This document shows, piece by piece, positions 41,955 through 53,277 of a stretch of 64,000 nt of DNA. Under the pieces are notes generated by a model, which saw only the letters and a program-made list of their open reading frames with translations, did not search any database and was not told where the DNA came from. The stretch lies in the NCBI GenBank assembly GCA_029168955.1, contig JAPDOI010000021.1:1463501-1527500 (forward strand), given 5' to 3'. Within the stretch, counting starts at the first letter, position 1; each line of letters begins with the position of its first letter. This DNA comes from Aplectana chamaeleonis (taxonomy: Eukaryota; Nematoda; Chromadorea; Rhabditida; Cosmocercidae). The position numbers were made by a program, and so were the translations under genes.

Positions 41955-42189
41955 ACCACTTGTAGATCATAAATCCATTACTGAAATATAAGGGATAGAG
42001 GTGGGGGCATAGATTCGATGGAGTATGAGAATTCAATGATCGGGGTGTGAGCGAGTGTTAATTTATCACGCAAGGATGCGCGTCTTCCGCTACCGTTTTG
42101 TCAGCTACCAGGAGAAGGCGAGCGGGTGATTGTGATGTGGCGAGCGCGCCGCCGAATTAGTGGTTGCGGGAGGTGAGCCCCTGCCTTCT

Positions 42190-42370
42190 AGAGTATATCA
42201 AACGAATAAAAGTTTTCGAATATTCGAATAATCGAATTATTCGAAAAATTGACTTCACCGAATAATCGAATAAACGAATTGTTCGAAAATTTGACTTTTC
42301 CGAATAATCGAATGATTCGAATACGAATAATACGAATATCCCGCCAAAATCGCGAGTATTCGAATAAGAA
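42190..42370. repeat. TTCGAATAATCGAATTATTCG palindromic tandem words
   Basis: Irregular tandem CGAATAATCGAATN words, self-complementary, AT-rich. Resembles the subterminal repeats of the hAT-like elements in this window, but no CAGGG terminus was found next to it. Confidence 0.6.
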
Positions 42371-42469
42371 GTATGGACCGAGTACGCATGATCGAACCCC
42401 CATTCGCGGCACTACCAACTTTATTGACCTTTTTTTGTATAGTATTATAAAAACCAAAGCTATGCCAAT

Positions 42470-43694
42470 CAGGGGTCTGCAGAAAAAATATTTTTGGAGA
42501 CAGAAAACAGAAAATCCAATTCGACAGAAAACAGAAAAAAAATTCGGAACTGGGCAGAAACCAGAAAATTTTCAAAAATCAATAAAGAGTGTTCAGCGTA
42601 CATTATACGAAAGTTTTCACATCTTTGAACGTTTTGTATAAAATATTCAAGTGATCCATTCTTCTTTCGTTGAATTTTCAAAACCTCACAGTTGGTCACA
42701 GTAAGAAGTATAAACGCCCAAGAAAGGCAGATTATGAGTGCGAAGAGATGGAATATGTTTCTCTAACCTTCTTACCCTCACGCAATAAAAGCTCGATTAC
42801 CCTATCAGAAGCTCAATACGTCTTTGCAAGGAGTACTTATATGCAGTCGGAGTCAACTTTCCCTACCCTAGTGTGCATATTTTGACACTGATTGTGGGAT
42901 AGCTCCTGGTTTGAACACTGTACCAAAAGTCGCGCCCGTACCGCGCGGCTATGCCGTTAGAGTATAAATGTCCTGACGCGCCGTTCGCTCCATCGTTGAG
43001 AGCCTCTCGTACCTCTGTCACAGAATTGCCCCATAGCCCCACCATCAATATCTTGGTGCTTCATATTAACTGAATTCTGTACCATCTGCTTTGCAATACG
43101 TTGTAACACCTATTTAAAGTTCGCGCGCATGGCACAGTTGGGGATAACATTACCCTGCTCTACCATAGCGGGTACGCTGGAGAACTCCCAGTCTCTGGGT
43201 CAACGGTATACCCCTGGGTAAGGGTATCCACTATAAGATGAAGATAAGGAATCGGCTTCTTGATTCCCTTTTGGGATGCGCAGCGCATTCGACGTCGTAT
43301 TCGTAGAGGCTTGAGTTGTTCTCGCGCCTACTTAGTGGCTTGCGGGGGTCCAGCAGACCTTCCAATGAGTGCCTTCATCTCCCTTCATGAATGTTTAACC
43401 AATTAGAGAACCTCGAACGATAGTTGATTTGGTTTACCTCGGCTAGGATCGAACCCGGCGGTGAACAGCAGCGCTTCCTCCCACCACGCCACACGCGCCC
43501 TAATGGATAACCACAACAGCGAGATAAAAGTTTCTAGAGTGGAGGAACTGCATAAAGCCTAGATGAAGTACACCTTTAACCTATTGGCTTAGCTTCAATA
43601 AATTCGGCCACTTATTTCTAGGGCATTCCTCCTACAAATCGCAATTCAAGTTTTTTTGTTTAATGTCCTATTTTCGCCTATTTTTACACCCCTG
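42470..43694. mobile_element. Possible hAT-like element, 1.2 kb
   Basis: The left end CAGGGGTCTGCAGAAAAAAT with subterminal ACAGAAAACAGAAAA repeats; the right end, read inward, CAGGGGTGTAAAAATAGG. The flanks are ATGCCAAT (42462-42469) and ATGCCAAG (43695-43702), 7/8 identical. Weakness: the right-end-plus-flank phrase CACCCCTGATGCCAAGGAAC recurs at 44035, so the match may come from an older duplication. Confidence 0.35.
43200..43502 (-). mobile_element. tRNA-derived SINE
   Basis: On the minus strand the head reads GGCGCGTGTGGCGTGGTGGG (A-box-like, 43481-43492), and ~30 bases later GGGTTCGATCC (perfect B box, 43447-43457), the internal Pol III promoter of a tRNA. The full cloverleaf cannot be drawn and ~240 bases of unrelated body follow, including a GAGGTTCTCT/GAGAACCTC hairpin. 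Hence a SINE and not a tRNA gene. Confidence 0.55.
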
Positions 43695-43879
43695 ATGCCA
43701 AGGAACTTCCACAAAAAAAGACATTCCACATTTTATCATAAAATTATTCAAACCAACGTTTATCAGTGTCCATGAGCAGTTGTTAAACGATACGATCAAA
43801 GTCTGGATTTTCGAAACAATATCTACCAACAATATCCGAATTTCTTATCAGTTTGGGGTGCAATCATAGCGGTGGGGGG

Positions 43880-44338
43880 TATACATTCCATCCGATGGCC
43901 AAAATGGCGTCGGATCGGATTTTCGGATATTGCCGATTTCGCAAAACCGACTCATCGGATAAATCGGATACTGTCCCAAACGAGAATTTCGGATAGCGGA
44001 TTTATGTCCTGGACATGTCAGTTTACTTGGTTTCACCCCTGATGCCAAGGAACTTCCACAAAAGACATTCCTCCGAAACCTGTCCGTGAAATTATACAAA
44101 TACAACACTTTTTGTCTTCCTGAGAGATGTTCATCCGATAATTATCCGATTTTTATCCGATTTTTATCCGATCGATTATCCGTTTTTTATCCGATACGAT
44201 CAAAGTCTGATCGGATTTCGGATCAATCCGAAATCGCCACTTTGACGTCGGATCGGATTTCGGATAATTATCCGATCGGATTATCCGACCCGGATATCCG
44301 AAACCGACTCCGTCGGATGGAATGTATAGTGGGGGGCA
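43880..44338. mobile_element. Non-autonomous element with 8-bp target duplication, 459 bp
   Basis: TIRs TATACATTCCATCCGA and complement. Flanks GTGGGGGG at 43872-43879 and 44339-44346. Subterminal and internal ATCCGATTTTTATCCGA words. It sits inside a GCCACGCCCATTTT-family repeat: joining the flanks gives ATAGCGGTGGGGGGCACTTT, which resembles the uninterrupted copy at ~26603 (ATCGCAGCGGGGGGGCACTT). Confidence 0.65.
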
Positions 44339-44480
44339 CTTTTGTATCGCACTTGGCCACGCCCATTTTTCCGTGTTGCATTCCTGATTTTGGCAGGGGA
44401 GGGAAACCCTGGGTGATGCTCAAGTTTAGTGCGGCACGGTAAAATGGGCGGGGCCAAGTGCATCCAGTCATAGTGCTCTT
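44339..44480. repeat. GCCACGCCCATTTT family copy
   Basis: CTTGGCCACGCCCATTTTTC, TGGCAGGGGAGGGAAACCC, then TAAAATGGGCGGGGCCAAGT. Interrupted on its left by the element 43880-44338. Confidence 0.65.
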
Positions 44481-46280
44481 ACCCCACCGCCTGGTCTTAG
44501 TCTGGTTGGAGACATTTCACCTCTGGACCTCAAAAATATAAGGTGAATGTTGAAGAATAACTGGCTCAAAGCTGCAGCGATTGACCTAAATTCATGGAAA
44601 TTAAGTATTACATAATACTCTAGCAGCGCACGGTAGCCGTTTCTGGAACATCGCTCGAATCTGTTCCGGACCTTTTCCATCAGATGGAAAACAGTATCTA
44701 TTACGTCTGCCCACAAAGTCGGTGCTGAGCGAGATACTCCACCATTAGGTTTCTGACCATCTCATGTTGAATATTGGAGTATTCTGATCATATTCGAACT
44801 AATAAATGGTTACAAAGTTTATTAAAAGGAGTCAGATAGGTCTGTGGTCATCCATTTCTGTTTTAAGTCGTTAATCATGTAATTCACTCTAAATTTGGTA
44901 ATTATGCAGCTCGGTCTGTTCTCTTGATCAGCTGAATAACTAGGCGTAACACTCATAATGGGAAGTTTGTTACAGACCATCCATTTTGTTACACGTTTGA
45001 TTTGTGACAGTGGTCACAGGCGGTGTGTGGCTGTTGACTAATCACTCAATGTACGCAGCCAAATCGGCTGCTACACCAAACCTGCGAAATTCTCATTTTA
45101 CCTCCGATAATCTACGGCAAAACCTCCGTTTCATATTCATTCACGAGCGGGGGTCAAGACTATTCGACAGTGTCTTATTCACATGTATCATAGCACTGAG
45201 CATTCAATCATACGGCATGTACAACATCCAAGAACTGCAAACAAAACGAACACCGCATTACATTTAATACCAAATCTTGATGAAACTCCATTCAGCATTG
45301 AAAATGGAACTATTAGGAACAATGGAAGCTAAGACATAACAGATGACGGTCCTGGAGCAGACAACGAATATCCTTACAGACCTGATGAGCACAACAGCTT
45401 AAACGAAAAGGAGCACAACTTCAATGTTGGCTAACAACTAGATTCCCAACCGTGGACATCTGGGCAACGCTGAACAAATTAGAACTGTTGAATCACAACA
45501 GAAATCAAAAAGACTTGATGTATTCCAAAACAAATGAAACAACATGATAATCTATGGTTTCGCCTTCCCAAGTTTTGAGAATTGAAGAAGATACATATAA
45601 AGATTGGGGTGGACCTAATTAACCACATATGTATTAAAAATCAGATGAACCAGATCAATTACAAAGACGAAGGACAACATTCCGATATCAAGTTAGCGCA
45701 GCTAAGATCGGTCGAGAGAAGTAACGCCTCTGCGCGACATAGAATGCAAGGAGATTCAACAGAGGGAGAACTGGTACGCCATTTTTCTGTCGACAGTTAT
45801 TCTGTAACGAAGTAAACCACACTGATTTCCACTTGAGATCCTTCAGTACAACCTGGAGTCCAGGTGTAATCGTTGCTCCCGTCAGAGAGGTGCCCTGTTT
45901 CTGGAAAAACCTGAAAACCAACCCCAACGATATTGAGCACCCGGAAAATAATGGAATAGGAAGCGATGCTGTTGATTCTAGGGAACGAAACTGTCTTAGC
46001 TGGATGATCCTGTGAAAACCTTGCCATGCCTTCCATTAAGTGTTTAAGCTGCTAACAGGCGACTTTGGAGGACTATGAAGCGGGGGAAACACGGAGTAGG
46101 GCATCAAGCGGTCGTACCATGGAGTTTGAATAAAGGGTAGATAGGATAGGTTTACAGCTGATCACCGGAAGACTACAAAATTACTCCATAGAAATGTCAG
46201 GATCATAAAATCGATGTGGGCAGAGCCTATGTAACACTCGGGATATATACACCGACGCAAAAACCAATCTATGGGCGGGT
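44481..46280. other. Unassigned stretch with one repeated phrase
   Basis: Mixed sequence. TTACCTCCGATAATCTACGG, followed by CAAAACC, at 45100-45130 recurs at 46420-46450 with TCATATTCATTCACGAGCGG after both. This may mark two ends or a duplication of a repeat. No exon is supported. Confidence 0.35.
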
Positions 46281-46289
46281 CGGGCGGGC

Positions 46290-46480
46290 GACATAACGTC
46301 GAAAAGCCGGAATGGGGATTCGCCCCTTGCGAAATTCTATCCCACTCGTACGCGACGCACTGCCGCGTCGCATGGCGCTAGAGCGCCCCTGCGCTCGTAA
46401 TGAATACGAAACTCCATTTTTACCTCCGATAATCTACGGCAAAACCATCGTTTCATATTCATTCACGAGCGGAACATTAA
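46290..46480. repeat. ACGTCGAAAAGCCGGAATGG repeat, copy 1
   Basis: About 130 bases, including GGATTCGCCCCTTGCGAAA, CGCACTGCCGCGTCGCATGG and GCTCGTAATGAATACGAAAC, are nearly identical to 59535-59680. A dispersed non-coding repeat. Confidence 0.75.
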
Positions 46481-47551
46481 AGCCCGGAGGGGGTCGGAGC
46501 ATGCATAAGCTCGAAACATGTGCTGAGACATGCTAATCGGAGCGCTTTGAAGAACTCCCGCGACCTACCCTAGTGGGTAAGCCGATGCATATGCCATTAC
46601 AAACACTCAGATCACCGATGTAGGAGAATAAGAAAAAATAGGCACCAGACAACAATGCTCTCTTGCGAACTTACGGAGCCATAGGGATTGCAAAAAGAGA
46701 TATGAAACGCTCAAGCTTAGCCAGTGGCTACGAGCACTAACAGACAGCTGATAGGTTACTCATACGCTACCTGCGGAAATAAATCGAAGCATTTGATCCT
46801 GAATAGCGCAATGGTCAGACAAGAATACTCGAATCCGTCTGGACGAACAAGACAATGGGCAGTCAAGCCGAACAATGAATTTGCGCTTACTCACTACTCG
46901 AGTAATCTGGTTATCCAATGGCAGCAGGTGTGCACCCGTGCGGCTCAAACCTAAAATACAGGGAGAAAAAGTCGAATACCAGCGACATGGTTGTCTAACC
47001 AATGAGTGAGATTTCTCTACATTATAAACGTACTCTGGCTCCATAGAATGCCGAGGGTTACGTGCAACAAAGACAATACTTTGTAGACTACGGAAGCGCT
47101 TCAAAAAGAAATTGGCCATACTTCATTCCCGCTACCGAAATATTCAACTACGAGAGGAAAATCGTGTCTATAGTTCATAGTGTAATACATATTCCTTAAA
47201 CGCCTCAGGAAGCTATGCAACGGAAAGACCCATGACAGGGAAGAAAACAATAAATGACTTGAGCCGTTCGTGAACTCTGTTGAATTGCTGCTCGGAATCG
47301 TAGCCGACGGCTTGCACATTTCAGTTACTCCATACGCGTTCCAAGACGACTTGCCTGACTTCCCGAAACGCTGAGTATACATATGCAAAATGCCTAGAGC
47401 TTGCAACTGGATGGGGTATGGATTGCAGTATTAGTATCTCGATGGTGACCAGGGCTGTGCGGAAATCATTTTCAAGATTTTCGGAAACGGAAACGGAAGA
47501 AAAATGGCTGAAAATCGCCGGAAACGGAAATCCGGAAACGGAAACGGAAGA

Positions 47552-48760
47552 CAAGCGCTACCGCGCCGTTCGTCGTATGCCACAGCGTACATTGGCGCGT
47601 CGTAGGATGGATATCCACTGTGCACAGAAAGAGCGGTTTGAGGTGCCATTACAATGAAAAACCAGTTTCTAAGTGTGGAGGCTACCCTCTAGTCTCGTAA
47701 TGGTAGGAATAGAGAGGAGGTAAGGTACTATGTTTTTCTCAAACACTTTCTCAGGTGGTTCTTGCAAAGATTTACATCAAATGGGGGGATGCTTCCGTAT
47801 TCTATCGTCAACCGCTCCAAATTTGACATTGTCCCAGATTGTGAGCTAAAACCCCTTCAATCCCACTTTTTTTAAGAAAGACGTTTTCAGATGAAAATTG
47901 TATTTGGCAAGCTTTTGCACCCAAGTAAAAATTTTGCACACTGACTCTGACTCTCCAATTTCCACGACAGGGCAGAACACTCCCCAATATTTCAAAAGGG
48001 TGTTATCGAACTTTTGACGTGGGTGCGAAATTTTCCTTTGGCCCACCATCCCCCCCCCCTCCTGAAATCGAGCTCTTTCATCACTATAAAGTGGCACGCT
48101 TGTAAATAAGTAAGAAAGACTAGGATTTTTTATTGAAACGCTCCTAAATGAATTTCAGCATCGCTTCGAATCCGATTCAGAACAAAGTTCACACAATCTA
48201 GTTACTTTGAATCCTGAAGTGGCCAGCAGATAAAACTTCAATCAAGGTACAAGTTCACTGTGATACCTAAACTGGATTTCTGGTGATCAAAGAGCTTGCT
48301 CATCTACATTGACTGGGAAAAAGTTACTGTTGAGGACAGAATGCTCCACGTGAAGGCAAATTAAGTTAGAGTGTAAGTAGATTGCAAACATTGACCTTCC
48401 AGGAACTATTGGTCTGCAGAAGAACAAAACTGAAGAAGTTGAATAATGGGTGAATTAGTTTTGAAATTATATGATCGGTGATATGCGACTTATTTTAGAG
48501 TGATTTCAACACCCGTGCTCAATCGAATGCCCTCGTGGCATGTTTTTTTTTGAGTTGCATGGGCTTATTGCTCATAACCAAAGCCTCAGTATATGCATTT
48601 TCTGCCTTTGTAAAACTTCAGAGTGCATCTAACGCGACGTAAATACATTTTTTGCCATATAACACACCGAAACACTATGCCCGTTGATCATCACTCCTAC
48701 GACGTGCCAATGTACGCTGCGCCATACGACGAACGGCGCGCTAGCGCTTGTAAACGGAAG
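47552..48760. mobile_element. Inverted-repeat element nested in the 4.7-kb hAT-like element
   Basis: AAGCGCTACCGCGCCGTTCG through GCGTACATTGGCGCGTCGTA at 47552-47605 returns inverted at 48695-48752 (TACGACGTGCCAATGTACGC ... GCGCGCTAGCGCTTG). The interior is AT-rich, non-coding. Confidence 0.65.
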
Positions 48761-48904
48761 TGAACTAAAAAATTATAGTATGATTAAATGGTAGGTTTCT
48801 GTCGCTGCTCATGGCATGCAGATGTACTTCTGTAGCTTGTGATCTCAATCTATTCCCTCAAGCACCAGTGGGGCTACGGTCTAAAACTGCAAGCAAGCCG
48901 AGTA

Positions 48905-49578
48905 CAAATAGATTTAAAGGCAGCATACACGCTTGCAAGCATAGTCGAGATAACAGCATAGATAGGTCCTCACGGCCCGTACTATGTCGCCAACGACGTT
49001 TGAAGCGCTGAAAACTGTCCAGGATGACAGTATTTGACAATGTTTGAGCAATCTTGCCTTCCACGCCCGTATTTCCACACCCCTTCGAGTAACAGAGTGA
49101 GAATCGATACTTGAGAAAACATGTGATAACTTAGAATGATAGCACTATAAAAATGGAGTGCAGTAGAGAAAAAACTCGATTCACCTCAATATAACATGTT
49201 TGTGCACTGATAAAATCCTCCATTTCAAGAGGTCAGCCAAAGTAGAGCGGCATTCTCGAAAGTGGACGAGAGTCAATAGGTATGCAGACATGTTATACTC
49301 AAGTAAACCAAGCTATTTGTCTCGTGCACTCCCATTTGATAGCGCTATCACTCTCAATTATCACACGTTTTCACAAGTATCGATTCTCATTCTGTTACTC
49401 GAAGGGGTGTGAAAATACGGGCGTGGACGGCAAGATTGCTCAAACATTGTCAAATATTGTCATCCTGGACAGTTTTCAGCGCTTCAAACGTCGTTGACGA
49501 CATAGTACGGGCCGTGCAGACCTATCTATGCTGTTATCTCGACTATGCTTGCGAGCGTGTATGCTGACTTTAAAGCAT
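48905..49578. mobile_element. TTAA-family fold-back, 674 bp, arms ~220 bp
   Basis: Starts TTTAAAGGCAGCATACACGC and ends GCGTGTATGCTGACTTTAAA. The inner arms match over ~200 bp (GTCGAGATAACAGCATAGAT; CGTATTTCCACACCCCTTCG). It has longer arms than the other TTAA copies. Confidence 0.75.
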
Positions 49579-49737
49579 GAAAGAAAGACGTGCTGCTGCT
49601 GCAGGTTCTCCTAGTGAGCTGCAAACAAGTCTGCTCGAGCAGCTTCTCTTCTAGAGTGCTGCTGTTCTCTCTGATGTCGAGTTTCTACCTTCGACTGATT
49701 TTTCCAGTGCGATCGGTGTTCTACGACGGCTGCGGGT

Positions 49738-49960
49738 ACATACATATGGCATTCACCATTTTTGAGAGAGCAGATGTCCGTTTGAGGCCGATCCCAGAAG
49801 GTGATCTGAGGTACTCGATTTTCCGGATATCAATTTTGGACGCTGAAAGGATGGTACTTGCTGCGCATCACGAGAAAATAATTCTTCTAGTGGACCGAGA
49901 TCATGCCTTTGTTGCGTACCTTGGCGAGATTGGCGTCCTTGCTGCGAGCGCTCAGAGACT
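49738..49960 (+). ncRNA. SL/snRNA-like module, copy C
   Basis: GTCCGTTTGAGGCC leader stem, AG|GTGAT with GT at 49801, Sm-like AATTTTGG at 49832-49839 then ACGCTGAAAGG. The TATA position (~49741) is occupied by a degenerate CATATG. An open frame of 128 codons over this region (49590-49976) is probably incidental. Confidence 0.3.
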
Positions 49961-50284
49961 CTCTTCATTTGAATAACGTGCTGCTGCTAGCACATGTAAT
50001 GAGGGGCCACACTCCGGGCCGACATCGAGTTGAACCCCTCGTCGGCAGCAACAGGTGCTGCTAGCTGCAGTACAAGCTGCTGATGAGAAGTGGTCTAAAC
50101 CCAGAACTGCGTTGGCAGCTCGTGCTGCTGAAAACGAGGAGTTGGGGGCTATGGCGTGCAAATTCTATGGCGCTGAAGTATAACCCCGCGAGTGCGTGAG
50201 TAGCTAGAGAGACGAAAAGGAAAAGTTTCTACCTCTCTGGTCCCTCAATCGGACGACTCGATTGTAACAAAGTATGGTACTGAT

Positions 50285-51668
50285 CAGGGATGTGCGTAAT
50301 TACGACTAACGACTAACGAATTTAACAACTAACGGGCTTTTTGGGTGTTACGACTAACGACTAACGAAAATAAAAATATTTTCGTAATCAATCCCAAAAT
50401 TCGTTAGAAAGCCAATAGTCATTCAAATCGCTCTCCAACCCAAGCATTACACCAGAATTGATACATATTGCCCTGTTGGTTGTTCTAGTTGAATGGATCA
50501 AAATAACCATAGCTTCCAGTGTTTATTATATCTATTGGCACAGCTTGGCAGTTCTGGAACCCCCTCAATAAGGCCCCACTCGAACTTTACGCAAGGTTAG
50601 GCGCAGCGTTTATGCGACTTCGCGTCGGTCTCGCTACTTTATGGTAGGCTCACTGAACCGGTTCCGGCACTGACCGGCTCCAGCGGAGATTTTTGCAGAG
50701 GACACTATCAGAGGTGATAATATGGAGCAAAGCCTGCAGGCAACAACTGCCCAACGACGGGAACTGTATCTGATGATTGGATTGTAAAGGGTGCCGTCCT
50801 TCTACTTTTAGTCATGAATTCGGGATATGGGGTTTCTATAAAGTGGTGCTGGGACCTCTCAGGGGTAAACCTTTAACTTGGGTGCTAATTTCTTCCGACC
50901 TTTCCCCATTATGGGAACAAGCTCTAAACCACGCTCGGCTCGCGACGCTGAACAAAGAACAATTAAATTAGTTCAGAGTCGGTGCAATTCTCCTTGTTGT
51001 CACCACAAGGTAGATCGCAAATAACGTCATATAACGCAGAAAGGAAAAGTTAGCGCTGAAAACAGCAGAGTTAAAGATTTCCTTGGTTTCCCATAGCTTC
51101 TTTTCTTACCGAAGAATGACAGAAATTGATAAACACGCACTCTCGAGTATTAGGCTTTCGTGCATGTTTTTAATTATGTACAGTTGACCGCAATGTTAAA
51201 AGGACATGGTGCGGTTGCGGACTCGCACTAAAACTACGGTAGAATCTGGCTTTTTGCCAGATTTCGTCATCGATCGGCGCCACAGCTGATATTCTCGTGA
51301 GCAGAGAGACGACGGTTGGCGCCGATCGATGACGAAATCTGGCAAAGTGCCAGATTCTACCGTAGTTTTAGCGCGAGTCCGCAACCGCACCATGTCCTTT
51401 TAACATTGCGGTCAACTGTATACGAAGGTTTGCAGTTCGAAGTAGGTTCTATAACAAGGAATCATTTGTGTCTTTAATGGTCATGAATGTTTTGGAAAAC
51501 ATACATATCTTCATGCTTTCCTTTTTGTCTATTCATAAGGGCTTTTTTGCCTCAACTGTGCTTGTTTTCAAACCCTAGATTTTTAACGACTAACGACTAA
51601 CGAGGGTTTTGGCCGGTTGAACGACTAACGACTATTGAATTACAAAATTTCTATTACGCACATCCCTG
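50285..51668. mobile_element. hAT-like element nested in the 4.7-kb element, 1.4 kb
   Basis: CAGGGATGTGCGTAATTACG at the left; CAGGGATGTGCGTAATAGAA read inward at the right. Subterminal CGACTAACGACTAACG repeats lie at both ends. The 8-bp duplication GTACTGAT is perfect (50277-50284; 51669-51676). No transposase. Confidence 0.88.
51181..51418. mobile_element. TA-flanked MITE, 238 bp, third nesting level
   Basis: CAGTTGACCGCAATGTTAAA and complement, arms ~100 bp, central loop ~35 bp, TA at 51179-51180 and 51419-51420: Tc1/mariner-type MITE. A decayed relative lies at 31505-31812. Confidence 0.85.
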
Positions 51669-52140
51669 GTACTGATGCATGAAAGGGTAATGATCAGCCA
51701 ATAGTTCAGCGCTCCGAAAAAATTTTGATAAAGAGTTGTAAAAGCAAACTGTGATGAGATGAGACTGATAACCAAGGTTCGACTGCAAGATAACACCACT
51801 TACCCGCGCAACAGTGCCTAAAGTATGCCTTCTGTAGCCGCCAAGGTCAAGCCCACGTTGGGATCGTCCTGTGCGTTGGTGGAAGGGGGGGCGTATACCG
51901 TGTGACGATTGGAAGGAGCGGGAGACCGATCCAAGCGATCAGGATTAGATTCACGCTGTGATGATCGCAGAGGTACCGCGGCTTTGTGCGCTGGGAAGGC
52001 GTGACCATTCACCTTGTAGTACTATTTTCTTCCGTTTCCGGGCCCAAAAACTCGGAAACGGAACGGAACAGCTCAAAAAGTACCGGAAATACGGAAACGG
52101 AATCGGAAACGGAACAGTTCCGCACAGCCCTGATGGTGAC

Positions 52141-53270
52141 TATTGTTTTCCGGAACGCTAAGCAATATTGCAAGCAGTAACCATGTAACCACCAATAACT
52201 CATATCCAAACATCACTACCCGCGCGGTGTTCTTAACGAAGTCCATTTTAGTGCATAACCGCGTCACAACGGTATGTGAAACACCTAATAAGCAGATAAT
52301 TTGAGACCAACGAATCACTCGGACTTCTCAATGTGAAGCACGACGTTTTGCGGGCTGTTACCTGCTTGAAAACTTTCACGTCCGCCCCCCATCAGCACCT
52401 GTTTGGAATTGCACACCCGAGTATGGGTATGTCTGGACTACCATAGCTTAGCCCAAGAACTAGCAATGGTGCGTCAAACATTTCAGTTTGCTAACAGGAA
52501 ATATGACTTCGTAATACGCTGATGAATAAGGCTGCTAAGGCCGATTATCGATTCCCACCTGTACGTGTTCACTCAAAATTCTTTTTTTTTGAAGAATATC
52601 GCCGGAGCTATCAGAGAGGAATTCGAGATAACCACGAAACCACAACGCAAGAAATCGCAACGAGACGTGAACGAGGGAATCTCAAAACCCACTAATATTC
52701 TCATTTAGTCAAAAAGCCTACATAACAGACTTATGCGCAACATTACTTCAAATAGAACTTCGTTTTTAAATGGGCCTGGACCAACCAATATTCAGCATAG
52801 GTGCGAAGTGTGCTGCACAAGCATTAGCAGATTCGGTGCTATAAAATCGTACCGATGCGCTGCTTTCCCGACCACCAGTGTTTCAACGAGCCTAAGACTG
52901 TCTCAACCTATAGAAACACCAAAAATTCTCGCACCTAGAATGAAAATCTAGTGTAGCTACGAGGGCTAAACTCTTTCGACAGTAACAAACAGCCCCCAGA
53001 TTGAGATAGATGGCGCCAGGTTCATCATCAAAGCTTTCCAAAATTAATTAAACCCATAGACAGCACAAGGACTGTACATTCAACTCAAGCTACATCGATG
53101 TGTGGTGACACTAATAACAGTAGCCAACTTCAAAATTCTAACTATCATCAAACATGTGTGCAGAATTCATCCGACTCCACGAGCCATCAGTATTTCACGG
53201 CGGGACGTGAAACTCTAATTCAATTAGACTAAAGTCGCACTGGTGTGCAGATAATCTCTGGTTCATTGAT
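52141..53270. other. Unassigned stretch
   Basis: Mixed AT-rich sequence between mobile elements. No exon with paired splice sites and no repeat recognised. Confidence 0.35.
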
Positions 53271-53277
53271 CAATTGG

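Larger units (their letters stand above)
47450..52132. mobile_element. hAT-like element, 4.7 kb, non-autonomous
   Basis: CAGGGCTGTGCGGAAATCAT at the left; CAGGGCTGTGCGGAACTGTT read inward at the right. Subterminal CGGAAACGGAAA repeats lie at both ends. The 8-bp target duplication ATGGTGAC is perfect (47442-47449; 52133-52140). No hAT dimerisation domain or transposase frame was seen. The interior is occupied by other insertions (47552-48750, 48905-49578, 50285-51668). Confidence 0.85.

Noticed and set aside
49590..49976. 128-codon plus-strand frame starting MLLLQVLLVSCKQVCSSS
   Set aside because: It overlaps module C, whose other copies are not open in this frame; more likely an RNA or promoter module than a protein.
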